From assembly GCA_019420545.1 (NCBI GenBank), contig JAHZGZ010000114.1:1482-16004 (forward strand): DNA of 14,523 nucleotides, given 5' to 3'. The notes beneath the pieces are model-generated. The model was not told the DNA's origin, searched no databases, and worked only from the letters and a program-made list of their open reading frames with translations. Both the position numbers and the translations under genes were made by a program. This document shows positions 1 to 6,674 of the stretch, one piece after another. The DNA comes from Bacteroidales bacterium. Its GTDB lineage: Bacteria > Bacteroidota > Bacteroidia > Bacteroidales > Muribaculaceae. How positions within the stretch are numbered: position 1 is the first letter of the stretch; every line of letters starts with the position of its first letter.

Positions 1-867
1 AAGCTTTTTAGCTACCTTGTTGCCCTGCTTCACGATATACAGGCCGTTGCCAGGATTGGCCACGCGCATACCCTGTACATTGTAGTACTCTGCGGGAGCA
101 TTCTCGTCAACCCCGATCTCATCGATAGCAGATGTTGAGGAACCGGTAATCTTTATATTATCGATAAACCAGCGGAGAGCCCAATTTTTACCTTCTGCCT
201 TAGTCGACTGCTTGGGCCACTGAGAATCCACATTTCGTATAGTGATACGTGTATCCTTGGTTAAAGTAGCACCGGTAAGAGCCACTTCCGTAGGATACCA
301 TTTGAACTCAGCACCTTTCTCGATTGTAAGGCCCGGAACCTCAAACTGCTGTTCATTATCGCCATTCTTAACGATAATGACCAATAAAGATGGATCATAG
401 TCTCCTGAACCCTGACGCATTGTGCACCAGTCAAAAGAGACTTTCACGTCATTGGCTCCCTCGCCAAAAGCCTCAATGGCTGGTAATGTAAAGCCACTGA
501 AGTAGTTCGTCAGGCCAAATTTTAAATAATTTTGGTTTACGTAGATCTGTTGATCCGCAGTTCTGTCACCAAGAGGTTTATCTTTTTTGTCTGTCGTAGA
601 GTGACAAGCCAAAAACTCGTATCCCTTAGCCTTCATGGCATCAAAGAGCGAAGTTTGGTCCTCGATTTTACAAGCGCTCAGTTGAGGACATGCGGCATCA
701 TTATTATTCTCCTCGATAGTTTTGCCGGCAGGAGTTGTACCTCCGTCTTTCCCGGCCTGTGCCCAGGGAGCGATCCACTCGAAATCTTCGGTAAAGAATG
801 TTGTCGTCTGTGCTGCTGCCGAAAGGGCCAGTGCAGCAACGCTTAATGAGAGTAGAAATTTCTTCAT
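1..867 (-). CDS. Secreted protein with C-terminal sorting-like tail (3' end cut by window)
   Basis: The minus strand reads open for 289 codons from the ATG at 867-865 to the window edge, with no stop. The N-terminus is a signal peptide (MKKFLLSLSVAALALSAAAQ, cleavage likely near AAAQ). The body lacks membrane segments and reads as a beta-rich, jelly-roll-like domain (residues about 25-250, with 'VKVSFDWCTMR', 'ITIRNVD' and 'WFIDNIKITG'). It ends in 'YYNVQGMRVANPGNGLYIV', the short tail seen on many exported Bacteroidales proteins and resembling type IX secretion sorting domains. Only a few residues are probably missing. The gene is A+T-richer than its neighbours: two 60-base lines I counted (1-60 and 541-600) are 50% and 42% G+C. 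I do not recognise a specific function. A carbohydrate-binding or adhesin role is a guess. Confidence 0.8.
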   Translation of the reverse strand, partial: MKKFLLSLSVAALALSAAAQTTTFFTEDFEWIAPWAQAGKDGGTTPAGKTIEENNNDAACPQLSACKIEDQTSLFDAMKAKGYEFLACHSTTDKKDKPLGDRTADQQIYVNQNYLKFGLTNYFSGFTLPAIEAFGEGANDVKVSFDWCTMRQGSGDYDPSLLVIIVKNGDNEQQFEVPGLTIEKGAEFKWYPTEVALTGATLTKDTRITIRNVDSQWPKQSTKAEGKNWALRWFIDNIKITGSSTSAIDEIGVDENAPAEYYNVQGMRVANPGNGLYIVKQGNKVAKKL

Positions 868-919
868 AGAAAAAAAATGTTTTAAGGTTAATAGTATGTT
901 GTTTATTTGATTGGCGTGT

Positions 920-1072
920 TTATCGTCAAATAGGGTTATCGAGGAGAGGACTTCACTATGTGTGCATCGGTGGTTTGGTGCTGACATGGCATCGCAAATT
1001 TAAGCACAAATTTCTTACATACCAAAATATTCCTCTTATTTATCGAAATCTTATCGGTAATTTATCGAAAAT
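920..1072. repeat. Cluster of five TTATCG motifs, three in an 11-bp tandem
   Basis: TTATCG occurs at 920, 936, 1040, 1051 and 1062. The last three are exactly 11 bases apart and form an imperfect tandem (TTATCGAAATC, TTATCGGTAAT, TTATCGAAAAT at 1040-1072), so they face the same side of the helix. They lie just upstream of the minus-strand promoter and 63 bases or more upstream of the aspS promoter. A regulator-binding array is inferred from spacing alone. Confidence 0.5.
995..1026 (-). promoter_or_regulatory. Bacteroidales-type promoter for the minus-strand secreted-protein gene
   Basis: Read on the minus strand, a -33 TTTG (complement of CAAA at 1023-1026) is followed after 20 bases by TAAATTTG (complement of 995-1002), matching the TAnnTTTG -7 consensus. 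Transcription would start near 988 and leave a leader of about 120 bases before the ATG at 867. Confidence 0.5.
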
Positions 1073-1134
1073 TTAATCCTATATCTCGAAAGACAAATTG
1101 ACACTCATTTCATCTGCCCGTTATATATTTGTAT

Positions 1135-1165
1135 TTTGCGATTTTTCTACTTTTCACTAACTTTA
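1135..1165 (+). promoter_or_regulatory. Promoter of aspS
   Basis: TTTG at 1135-1138 is followed after exactly 19 bases by TAACTTTA at 1158-1165, one base off the TAnnTTTG consensus. The predicted transcript starts near 1172. This rules out the upstream in-frame ATG at 1129 as the aspS start and supports the ATG at 1189. Confidence 0.6.
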
Positions 1166-1188
1166 CGGCAAAATTTCTACACATTATT

Positions 1189-2952
1189 ATGTATCGTACC
1201 AAGACCTGTGGCGAGTTGCGACTCGCCGACGCCGGTCAGACCGTTACCATCGCCGGTTGGGTGCAGCGCATCCGCAAGATGGGCGGTATGACATTTGTCG
1301 ATATCCGCGACCGCTACGGCATCACCCAAGTCGTTTTCAACAACGAGGTAGACGCCGCCCTTTGCGAAGAAGCCAATCATCTCGGACGCGAGTTCGTAGT
1401 GCAGATTACCGGAAAAGTAGCTGAGCGCTATGCCAAAAATCCCGAAATGCCTACCGGCGACATTGAGATCGAGGCTCAGACTCTCAACGTGCTAAACCGC
1501 TCGGAAGTGCCCCCATTCACCATCGAGGACGAGAGCGACGGCGGCGATGACATACGCATGAAATACCGCTACCTCGACCTGCGCCGTCCGTGCGTGCGCC
1601 GCAATCTCGAACTGCGCCACCGCATGACGATGGAAGTGCGCCGCTACCTCGACAGCAAAGGGTTCCTCGAAATCGAGACACCCATGCTCGTGGGATCCAC
1701 CCCCGAGGGTGCACGCGACTTTGTGGTCCCCTCGCGCATGAACCCCGGACAGTTTTACGCCCTTCCCCAGTCGCCCCAGACCCTCAAGCAGCTGCTGATG
1801 GTGTCGGGCATGGACCGCTACTTCCAGATCGTGAAATGCTTCCGCGACGAGGACCTGCGCGCCGACCGTCAGCCCGAGTTCACCCAGATCGACTGCGAGA
1901 TGTCGTTTGTCACCCAGGACGATATCATCAACCTCTTCGAGGGTATGGCAAAGCATCTCTTCAAGGAACTGCGCGGTGTCGAGCTGACCGAGCCCTTCAT
2001 CCGCATGCCATGGGCCGATGCCATGCGCCTCTACGGTTCCGACAAGCCCGACCTCCGCTTCGGTATGACCTTCGTCGAACTCATGGACGTGCTCAAAGGC
2101 CACGGCTTCAGCGTGTTTGACAACGCGGCCTATATCGGCGGCATCTGCGCCACCGGTGCCGCAAGCTATACCCGCAAGCAGCTCGACCAGCTCACCGAAT
2201 TCGTAAAGCGTCCCCAGATCGGCGCCAAGGGAATGGTCTACGCCCGTGTCGAGGCCGACGGAAATGTCAAGTCGTCTGTCGACAAATTCTACACTCAGGA
2301 AACACTTCAGGAACTCCGCAAGGCCATGAACGCCCAACCCGGCGATCTCATCCTCATACTCTCGGGCGACGACGCAATGAAGACCCGCAAGCAGCTCTGC
2401 GAGCTCCGTCTCGAAATGGGCCGCCAGCTCGGCCTGCGCGACAAAAACAAGTTCGCATGCCTCTGGGTAGTCGACTTCCCCATGTTTGAGTGGAGCGACG
2501 AGGAGCAGCGTCTCATGGCTATGCACCACCCCTTCACCCACCCCAAAGACGAGGACATACCCCTGCTCGACACCGATCCCGCAGCCGTCCGCGCCGATGC
2601 CTACGACATGGTTGTCAACGGCGTTGAGGTAGGTGGTGGATCAATCCGTATCCACGACAGCGCCCTTCAGGCAAAGATGTTCGAGATCCTCGGATTCACA
2701 CCCGAGAAGGCGCAGGAGCAGTTCGGATTCCTCATGAACGCATTCAAGTTCGGCGCACCCCCTCATGGAGGCCTCGCCTACGGTCTTGACCGCTGGGTAT
2801 CGCTCTTCGCCGGGCTCGATTCCATCCGCGACTGCATCGCATTCCCCAAAAACAACTCCGGACGCGACGTTATGCTCGACGCTCCCGCCGCTCTCGACCA
2901 AAAGCAGCTCGACGAGCTCAACCTCGCCATCGACATACGCGACAAGGAATAG
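1189..2952 (+). CDS. aspS: Aspartyl-tRNA synthetase
   Basis: This cytoplasmic class II synthetase charges tRNA with aspartate. The 587-residue product has the bacterial layout. The N-terminal OB-fold anticodon-binding domain begins near residue 18 ('GWVQRIRKMGGMTFVDIRD'). The catalytic domain has motif 2 at 218-233 (FRDEDLRADRQPEFTQ) and motif 3 at 527-536 (GGLAYGLDRW). A GAD insertion lies between them ('GGICATGAASYTRKQLDQL', 'AKGMVYARVE'). The conserved 'HHPFTHP' sits near 446. The start at 1189 is preferred over an in-frame ATG at 1129, because the promoter -7 element lies between them and MYRTKTCGELRL matches the family start. The OB-fold position that is Leu in E. coli (RRDLGS) and His in many non-discriminating enzymes is Met31 here, so tRNA-Asn discrimination cannot be read off directly. 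The Nif3 gene follows after 13 bases and is probably co-transcribed. Confidence 0.97.
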   Translation: MYRTKTCGELRLADAGQTVTIAGWVQRIRKMGGMTFVDIRDRYGITQVVFNNEVDAALCEEANHLGREFVVQITGKVAERYAKNPEMPTGDIEIEAQTLNVLNRSEVPPFTIEDESDGGDDIRMKYRYLDLRRPCVRRNLELRHRMTMEVRRYLDSKGFLEIETPMLVGSTPEGARDFVVPSRMNPGQFYALPQSPQTLKQLLMVSGMDRYFQIVKCFRDEDLRADRQPEFTQIDCEMSFVTQDDIINLFEGMAKHLFKELRGVELTEPFIRMPWADAMRLYGSDKPDLRFGMTFVELMDVLKGHGFSVFDNAAYIGGICATGAASYTRKQLDQLTEFVKRPQIGAKGMVYARVEADGNVKSSVDKFYTQETLQELRKAMNAQPGDLILILSGDDAMKTRKQLCELRLEMGRQLGLRDKNKFACLWVVDFPMFEWSDEEQRLMAMHHPFTHPKDEDIPLLDTDPAAVRADAYDMVVNGVEVGGGSIRIHDSALQAKMFEILGFTPEKAQEQFGFLMNAFKFGAPPHGGLAYGLDRWVSLFAGLDSIRDCIAFPKNNSGRDVMLDAPAALDQKQLDELNLAIDIRDKE

Positions 2953-2965
2953 CCCTCCCTCCACA

Positions 2966-3754
2966 ATGACTATTGACACTATCATCGGGGCCATCCAAAA
3001 GATGGCCCCGACTGCCCTTCAAGAGAGCTACGACAACTCCGGCCTGCAGCTCGGCGACTCCGCAAAAGAATGCACCGGTGTGCTGCTCTGCGTCGACGTC
3101 ACCCCCGAGCGTGTCGACGAGGCAGTGGCCCGCGGCTGCAACCTCATCGTGTCACATCACCCCCTGCTGTTCCACGGCCTGAAGCAGATCACCGGCGCCA
3201 CACTCCAGCAACAGGCCGTAATCCGTGCCATAGAGGCCGGCGTGGCCGTATATTCTGCCCACACCAGCCTCGACAACGCCCCCGGAGGCGTCAGCGCATG
3301 GCTCGCCCGCGATCTCGGGCTGCACTACCTTGGGCCGCTCTGCCCCGGCGCCAAGGATACACCCGATGCCGGCGCCGGCGCTATAGCCGCTACCCCCGAG
3401 CCCCTCACAGCCATGCAGCTCGTCGAAAGGGTAAAGAAAGCGTGCGCCTCCCCCGTATGCCGCTGCACCCGTCCGCCCGAAGGCGCTGTCATCACGCGCG
3501 TGGCCATGTGCGGCGGCTCGGGCGGCTCCATGATACCCGATGCTATCGCTGCCGGAGCGCAGGCCTACATTACCTCCGACGTCCGCTACCACGACTTTCT
3601 CGACTACGGCGACCGTATTTTCATCATCGATATAGGGCATTTCGAGTCCGAATCCTGCACAAAACGGATTTTTTATCATATAATTACACAAAAATTTCCT
3701 AACTTTGCAGTTCATTATTCCGATTCAGAAAAAAATCCGATAAACTATATTTAG
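2966..3754 (+). CDS. Nif3-like dinuclear metal centre protein (YbgI/DUF34 family)
   Basis: The 262-residue product matches the Nif3/YbgI family, toroidal hexamers with a two-metal site. The family is often labelled 'GTP cyclohydrolase I type 2', but its physiological role is unsettled. Likely metal ligands are visible: H64 and H65 in SHHPLLF, D103 in HTSLDN, and H225 and E229 in GHFESE, in the same order and spacing as in E. coli YbgI. The length fits the short form, without the inserted PII-like domain of longer (about 360-residue) homologues. The start at 2966 follows the aspS stop by 13 bases. An in-frame ATG at 2765 would overlap aspS by 188 bases and is rejected. The last 30 codons are notably A+T-rich and contain the promoter of the next gene. 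Confidence 0.9.
   Translation: MTIDTIIGAIQKMAPTALQESYDNSGLQLGDSAKECTGVLLCVDVTPERVDEAVARGCNLIVSHHPLLFHGLKQITGATLQQQAVIRAIEAGVAVYSAHTSLDNAPGGVSAWLARDLGLHYLGPLCPGAKDTPDAGAGAIAATPEPLTAMQLVERVKKACASPVCRCTRPPEGAVITRVAMCGGSGGSMIPDAIAAGAQAYITSDVRYHDFLDYGDRIFIIDIGHFESESCTKRIFYHIITQKFPNFAVHYSDSEKNPINYI
3700..3707 (+). promoter_or_regulatory. -7 promoter element inside the 3' end of the Nif3 gene
   Basis: TAACTTTG at 3700-3707 matches TAnnTTTG exactly and lies 49 bases before the next start codon. No TTTG is found at the usual 19-21 base distance; the region upstream is A/T-rich (TTTT at 3671-3674). It would give the zinc-ribbon gene a transcript independent of aspS, starting near 3714. Confidence 0.5.
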
Positions 3755-3756
3755 GA

Positions 3757-4536
3757 ATGGCTACTGAAAAGAAATCCGAAGGCCTCTCTGTAGAGCAGCG
3801 CATGAAAGCCCTCTACGAGCTTCAGACTATACTCTCCGAAATCGACCGCATCAAGCAGATCCGCGGCGAGCTCCCCCTCGAAGTAAAAGACCTCGAGGAT
3901 AATATCGAGGGCCTCAAGACCCGTATCGAGAATTACAAGCGCGATATCGAGGACTTCCGCAGAAAGACCACCATCGAGAAAGAGAAAATCAACGAGTCGC
4001 AGGCTAAGATCGCCCGCTACAAAGAGCAGCTCGACAACGTGCGCAACAACCGCGAGTTCGACCTCCTCTCCAAGGAAGTAGAGTTCCAGACTCTTGAGAT
4101 CGAGCTTTCCGAGAAGCACCTCAACGAGTATGCACGCGCCATCGACTCGCGCAACGCCGATATAGTCGCTACCGAAGAGAAACTTTCCGACAACCAGCAT
4201 ATCCTCCAGGAAAAGAAAGCCGAGCTCGACGAAATCGTATCGGAGACCCGTCAGGACGAAGAGCGTTTGCGCGTCCGCGCAAAGGAGATCGAGCCTACTA
4301 TCGACGAGCGCACCCTCAAGGCATTCAAGCGTATCCGCGACAATGCCCGCAACGGCCTCGGCATCGTCTACATCCAGCGTAACGCATGCGGCGGCTGCTT
4401 CAACCGCATTCCACCGCAGAAGCAGATGGAGATCAAGATGCACAAGAAGGTTATCGTATGCGAGTACTGCGGCCGCATCATGATCGACCCCGAGCTTGCC
4501 GGCGTGGCCGAAGCCGAAGTTGCTGCCGGAAAGTAA
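3757..4536 (+). CDS. Coiled-coil protein with C-terminal C4 zinc ribbon
   Basis: The 259-residue product is mostly a charged antiparallel coiled coil (residues about 8-195, rich in E, K, R and I). It ends in a zinc ribbon with C211-GG-C214 and C235-EY-C238, and 'NRIPPQKQMEIKM' between the pairs. This is the layout of the bacterial C4-type zinc-ribbon family (zf-RING_7, PF02591). Proposed family roles involve nucleic-acid binding, and no specific activity is established from sequence. The length is typical. Two bases separate it from the Nif3 stop, so read-through from aspS is likely in addition to its own promoter. The adjacency of Nif3 and zinc-ribbon genes recurs in bacteria, but I infer no shared function from that. 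There is no signal peptide, so it is cytoplasmic. Confidence 0.92.
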   Translation: MATEKKSEGLSVEQRMKALYELQTILSEIDRIKQIRGELPLEVKDLEDNIEGLKTRIENYKRDIEDFRRKTTIEKEKINESQAKIARYKEQLDNVRNNREFDLLSKEVEFQTLEIELSEKHLNEYARAIDSRNADIVATEEKLSDNQHILQEKKAELDEIVSETRQDEERLRVRAKEIEPTIDERTLKAFKRIRDNARNGLGIVYIQRNACGGCFNRIPPQKQMEIKMHKKVIVCEYCGRIMIDPELAGVAEAEVAAGK

Positions 4537-4563
4537 CCCTCCGCTCCCACCTCAGCGCTTCAA

Positions 4564-4607
4564 AGCATACCACACCTTTAATAGTATACCATATAAAAGT
4601 ATACCAT
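4564..4607 (+). repeat. Short degenerate repeats of AGTATACCAT
   Basis: AGTATACCAT occurs at 4583-4592 and 4598-4607, with a relative AGCATACCAC at 4564-4573. The intervals are 19 and 15 bases. They sit after the zinc-ribbon stop and before the hairpin at 4633. This belongs to the 235-base gene-free stretch 4537-4771, which otherwise holds only the hairpin and the 9-bp tandem repeat. No function is evident. Confidence 0.5.
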
Positions 4608-4632
4608 AGCGTTTAAAAGCATGATACAGCAT

Positions 4633-4668
4633 CGGCGGTGTGTCAGTCTTACACCTGACACACCGCCG
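4633..4668 (+). terminator. Perfect 14-bp hairpin, putative terminator
   Basis: CGGCGGTGTGTCAG at 4633-4646 pairs perfectly with 4655-4668 around an 8-base loop. It stands 97 bases after the zinc-ribbon stop, where the aspS-Nif3-zinc-ribbon transcript should end. Only two T residues follow directly, so it is not a canonical intrinsic terminator. It could instead stabilise the 3' end or work with Rho. Confidence 0.5.
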
Positions 4669-4691
4669 TTCCACATCCTCCCTTCTGATCC

Positions 4692-4764
4692 CCCACCGAC
4701 CCTAAAGTCCCTAAAGTCTCTAAAGTCTCTAAAGCCCCTATCGACCCTAAAGTCCCTCTAAATC
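4692..4764 (+). repeat. 9-bp tandem repeat (CCTAAAGTC)
   Basis: Six contiguous 9-base units run from 4701 to 4754: CCTAAAGTC twice, TCTAAAGTC, TCTAAAGCC, CCTATCGAC and CCTAAAGTC. Decayed units flank them at 4692-4700 and 4755-4764. A 16-base stretch (CGACCCTAAAGTCCCT) recurs at 4697 and 4742, giving a 45-base higher-order period. The array ends 8 bases before the next start codon. There are no spacers, so it is a minisatellite and not a CRISPR array. Confidence 0.85.
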
Positions 4765-4771
4765 ATCAAAA

Positions 4772-5311
4772 ATGGATGTAATCACCGATCCGTTCCGCAT
4801 CTCCCCATCCGCCTATGCCGCCGCCATCATGCGCCAATGGCTCTCAATATGGTGGTGGGCAGTCGCGGTCCTGCCTGTCGGCGCCGTCATAGCGGCCCTG
4901 GCCACTGCCGACATCCGCTACCTCATGCTTGCCCTCGTACTCACATGCCTGGTCATCCCGCCGGCCCTCCTCATCGTATATTACTACTACGCCCTCGATC
5001 CTCGCGCACGCATCAACATTCCGCTCCACACCATCTCCTTCGACGGCTCCACCCTCACTATTACCCCGTGCTCCGAGCCATCCGAGAGTTTTGAGTCCTC
5101 CGAGAGCTCCAAAATCCCCGACCCCGCTCCACTCCCCGCTCCCGTCACGCTTCCCCTCTCTGCCATCTTTGCCGTCACCCGGTCAGGCGGCACTCTGCGG
5201 CTGAGTCTCGACCGCACACGTCCCGCTCCGCTCCTCATAATTCCCTACTCCGCCTTCCCCTCATCCGGCGCCCTCCGGCAATTCATCGCAATGCTTGAAC
5301 ATCACACCTAA
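4772..5311 (+). CDS. Small two-helix membrane protein of unknown function
   Basis: The 179-residue product has two hydrophobic segments (about 23-45, 'WLSIWWWAVAVLPVGAVIAA', and 49-73), then a soluble C-terminal part. The order of two helices followed by a beta-rich segment ('HTISFDGSTLTITP', 'VTLPLSAIFAVTRSGGTLRL', 'PLLIIPYSAF') resembles YcxB-like or bacterial PH-like membrane proteins. That resemblance is by pattern only. A low-complexity Ser/Glu then Pro/Ala stretch (about 100-126) interrupts the beta-rich part. The gene starts 8 bases after the 9-bp tandem array and lacks a recognisable Shine-Dalgarno or TAnnTTTG element. The antiporter gene follows after 16 bases, so the two probably form an operon, and an accessory or regulatory role for the transporter is possible but unproven. 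Confidence 0.75.
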   Translation: MDVITDPFRISPSAYAAAIMRQWLSIWWWAVAVLPVGAVIAALATADIRYLMLALVLTCLVIPPALLIVYYYYALDPRARINIPLHTISFDGSTLTITPCSEPSESFESSESSKIPDPAPLPAPVTLPLSAIFAVTRSGGTLRLSLDRTRPAPLLIIPYSAFPSSGALRQFIAMLEHHT

Positions 5312-5327
5312 GAATATCTGATCATAA

Positions 5328-6641
5328 ATGGAAACTACCCCAACTCCCCATATACCAGCCTCACGCGGACTCCTCGCCATATCCCCGATAGTGGTGTTCC
5401 TCCTCTTCTATCTCGTTGTGTCCCTCATCATCGGCGATTTCTATAAGATGCCTATCGCCGTAGCTCTGCTGATAGGCTCGGCATGGGCGGTAGTGATAAC
5501 ACGGGGAAAGCCTCTTGCCGAGCGCGTCGAGATATTTTCACGCGATGCCGGAAGCTCCAATGTCATGTACATGATATGGATATTCATCCTCGCCGGAGCT
5601 TTCGCCGCACTTGCCCGCGAGATCGGCGCCGTCGAGGCAACCGTCGATCTCGCCCTCCGTTTCCTCCCTGTCGAAATGCTCATCCCGGGACTTTTCGCAG
5701 CCGCTTGCTTCATTTCCCTTGCGATAGGCACATCCGTCGGCACAGTCGTTGCCCTGACCCCGCTTGCAGTCGAGCTTGCACAGTCCGAAAGCGGCAACGT
5801 ACCGTTTTTCGTGGCCGTGGTGCTCGGCGGAGCCTTCTTCGGCGACAACCTCTCGTTTATTTCCGACACCACCATAGCGGCCACGCGCACACAAGGTTGC
5901 ATGATGCGCGACAAGTTCCGGGCCAACCTCTGGATAGCCCTCCCCGCCGCATTGGCCGCGCTCGTGCTCTACGTCATTCTCGGCGTACAGCTCCCCGACA
6001 TGGCCGCGCTCGCCGACACCAATCCACTCCTCGTCATCCCCTACCTGCTCATAATAGTGCTCGCACTGGCCGGACTCAACGTCACCGTCGTACTCGCCAT
6101 CGGCATTGTCGCCGCCATAATCCTCGGCCTGTGCATGGGCTACGACCTCATCTCTCTGTTCGGATTCATGGGTGCAGGCATCGACTCGGTAGGTTCACTG
6201 ATTATCATCACGCTCCTTGCCGCCGGAATGCTCGGACTGATCAAAGCCGCCGGTGGCATCGACTACATACTCCAGCTACTCACGCGCCGCATACGCGGCC
6301 CGCGCGGCGCACAGGCCGGAATAGCCCTCGTGGTCGGCATCGTAAACCTATGCACCGCCAACAACACCGTCGCCATCATCACCGTAGGCTCCCTCGCCTC
6401 CTCTCTGTCGCGCCGCTTCGGCGTCGATCCCCGCAAAGCAGCCTCCCTGCTCGACACCTCCTCATGCATCGTCCAGAGCCTCATCCCCTACGGCGCCCAG
6501 ACACTCCTCGCCACCTCCCTCGCCTCAATCTCCCCCGTCGCCCCCTGGCCCTACCTCTACTACCCCTGGGCCCTCATCATCATGCTCCTCCTCTCCATCC
6601 TCTTCCGCTTCCCCCGCCTCTCCACCCCACATCACGCATAA
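5328..6641 (+). CDS. NhaC-family Na+/H+ antiporter
   Basis: The 437-residue inner-membrane protein has about ten hydrophobic helices and exchanges Na+ (or a related substrate) for protons, by family. The NhaC hallmark lies at residues 167-190, beginning GGAFFGDNLSFISDTT, preceded by GTSVGTVVALTPLA (134-147). The second half repeats the pattern with 'NLCTANNTVAIITVGSLA' and 'LLDTSSCIVQSLIPYGAQ'. Its length is near that of other NhaC-like proteins. Substrate cannot be fixed from sequence, since relatives include malate/lactate-Na+ antiporters. The start at 5328 (METTPTPHIPASRGLL) follows the upstream membrane-protein gene by 16 bases. The last 160 bases are extremely C-rich on this strand: 6541-6600 has 32 C and 6 G. 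Confidence 0.92.
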   Translation: METTPTPHIPASRGLLAISPIVVFLLFYLVVSLIIGDFYKMPIAVALLIGSAWAVVITRGKPLAERVEIFSRDAGSSNVMYMIWIFILAGAFAALAREIGAVEATVDLALRFLPVEMLIPGLFAAACFISLAIGTSVGTVVALTPLAVELAQSESGNVPFFVAVVLGGAFFGDNLSFISDTTIAATRTQGCMMRDKFRANLWIALPAALAALVLYVILGVQLPDMAALADTNPLLVIPYLLIIVLALAGLNVTVVLAIGIVAAIILGLCMGYDLISLFGFMGAGIDSVGSLIIITLLAAGMLGLIKAAGGIDYILQLLTRRIRGPRGAQAGIALVVGIVNLCTANNTVAIITVGSLASSLSRRFGVDPRKAASLLDTSSCIVQSLIPYGAQTLLATSLASISPVAPWPYLYYPWALIIMLLLSILFRFPRLSTPHHA

Positions 6642-6674
6642 TATTAATTTTTCATAGACAAACCAATCATTCAT

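Noticed and set aside
532..910. Plus-strand open frames in the first kilobase
   Set aside because: They are antisense to a minus-strand gene with a clean signal peptide and secretion tail.
920..1072. DnaA boxes or a replication origin from the TTATCG cluster
   Set aside because: DnaA boxes need TTATNCACA; none of the copies continues with CACA, and no origin-type genes are nearby.
1129..1188. Upstream aspS start at 1129
   Set aside because: It would place the start codon before the promoter -7 element and add a hydrophobic 20-residue extension foreign to the family.
1492..2541. Open frame of 349 codons on the minus strand inside aspS
   Set aside because: It is antisense to a well-conserved synthetase gene with strong codon bias; its translation has no recognisable domain and no promoter.
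4692..4764. CRISPR array
   Set aside because: Units are 9 bases and contiguous with no spacers, so it is a minisatellite.
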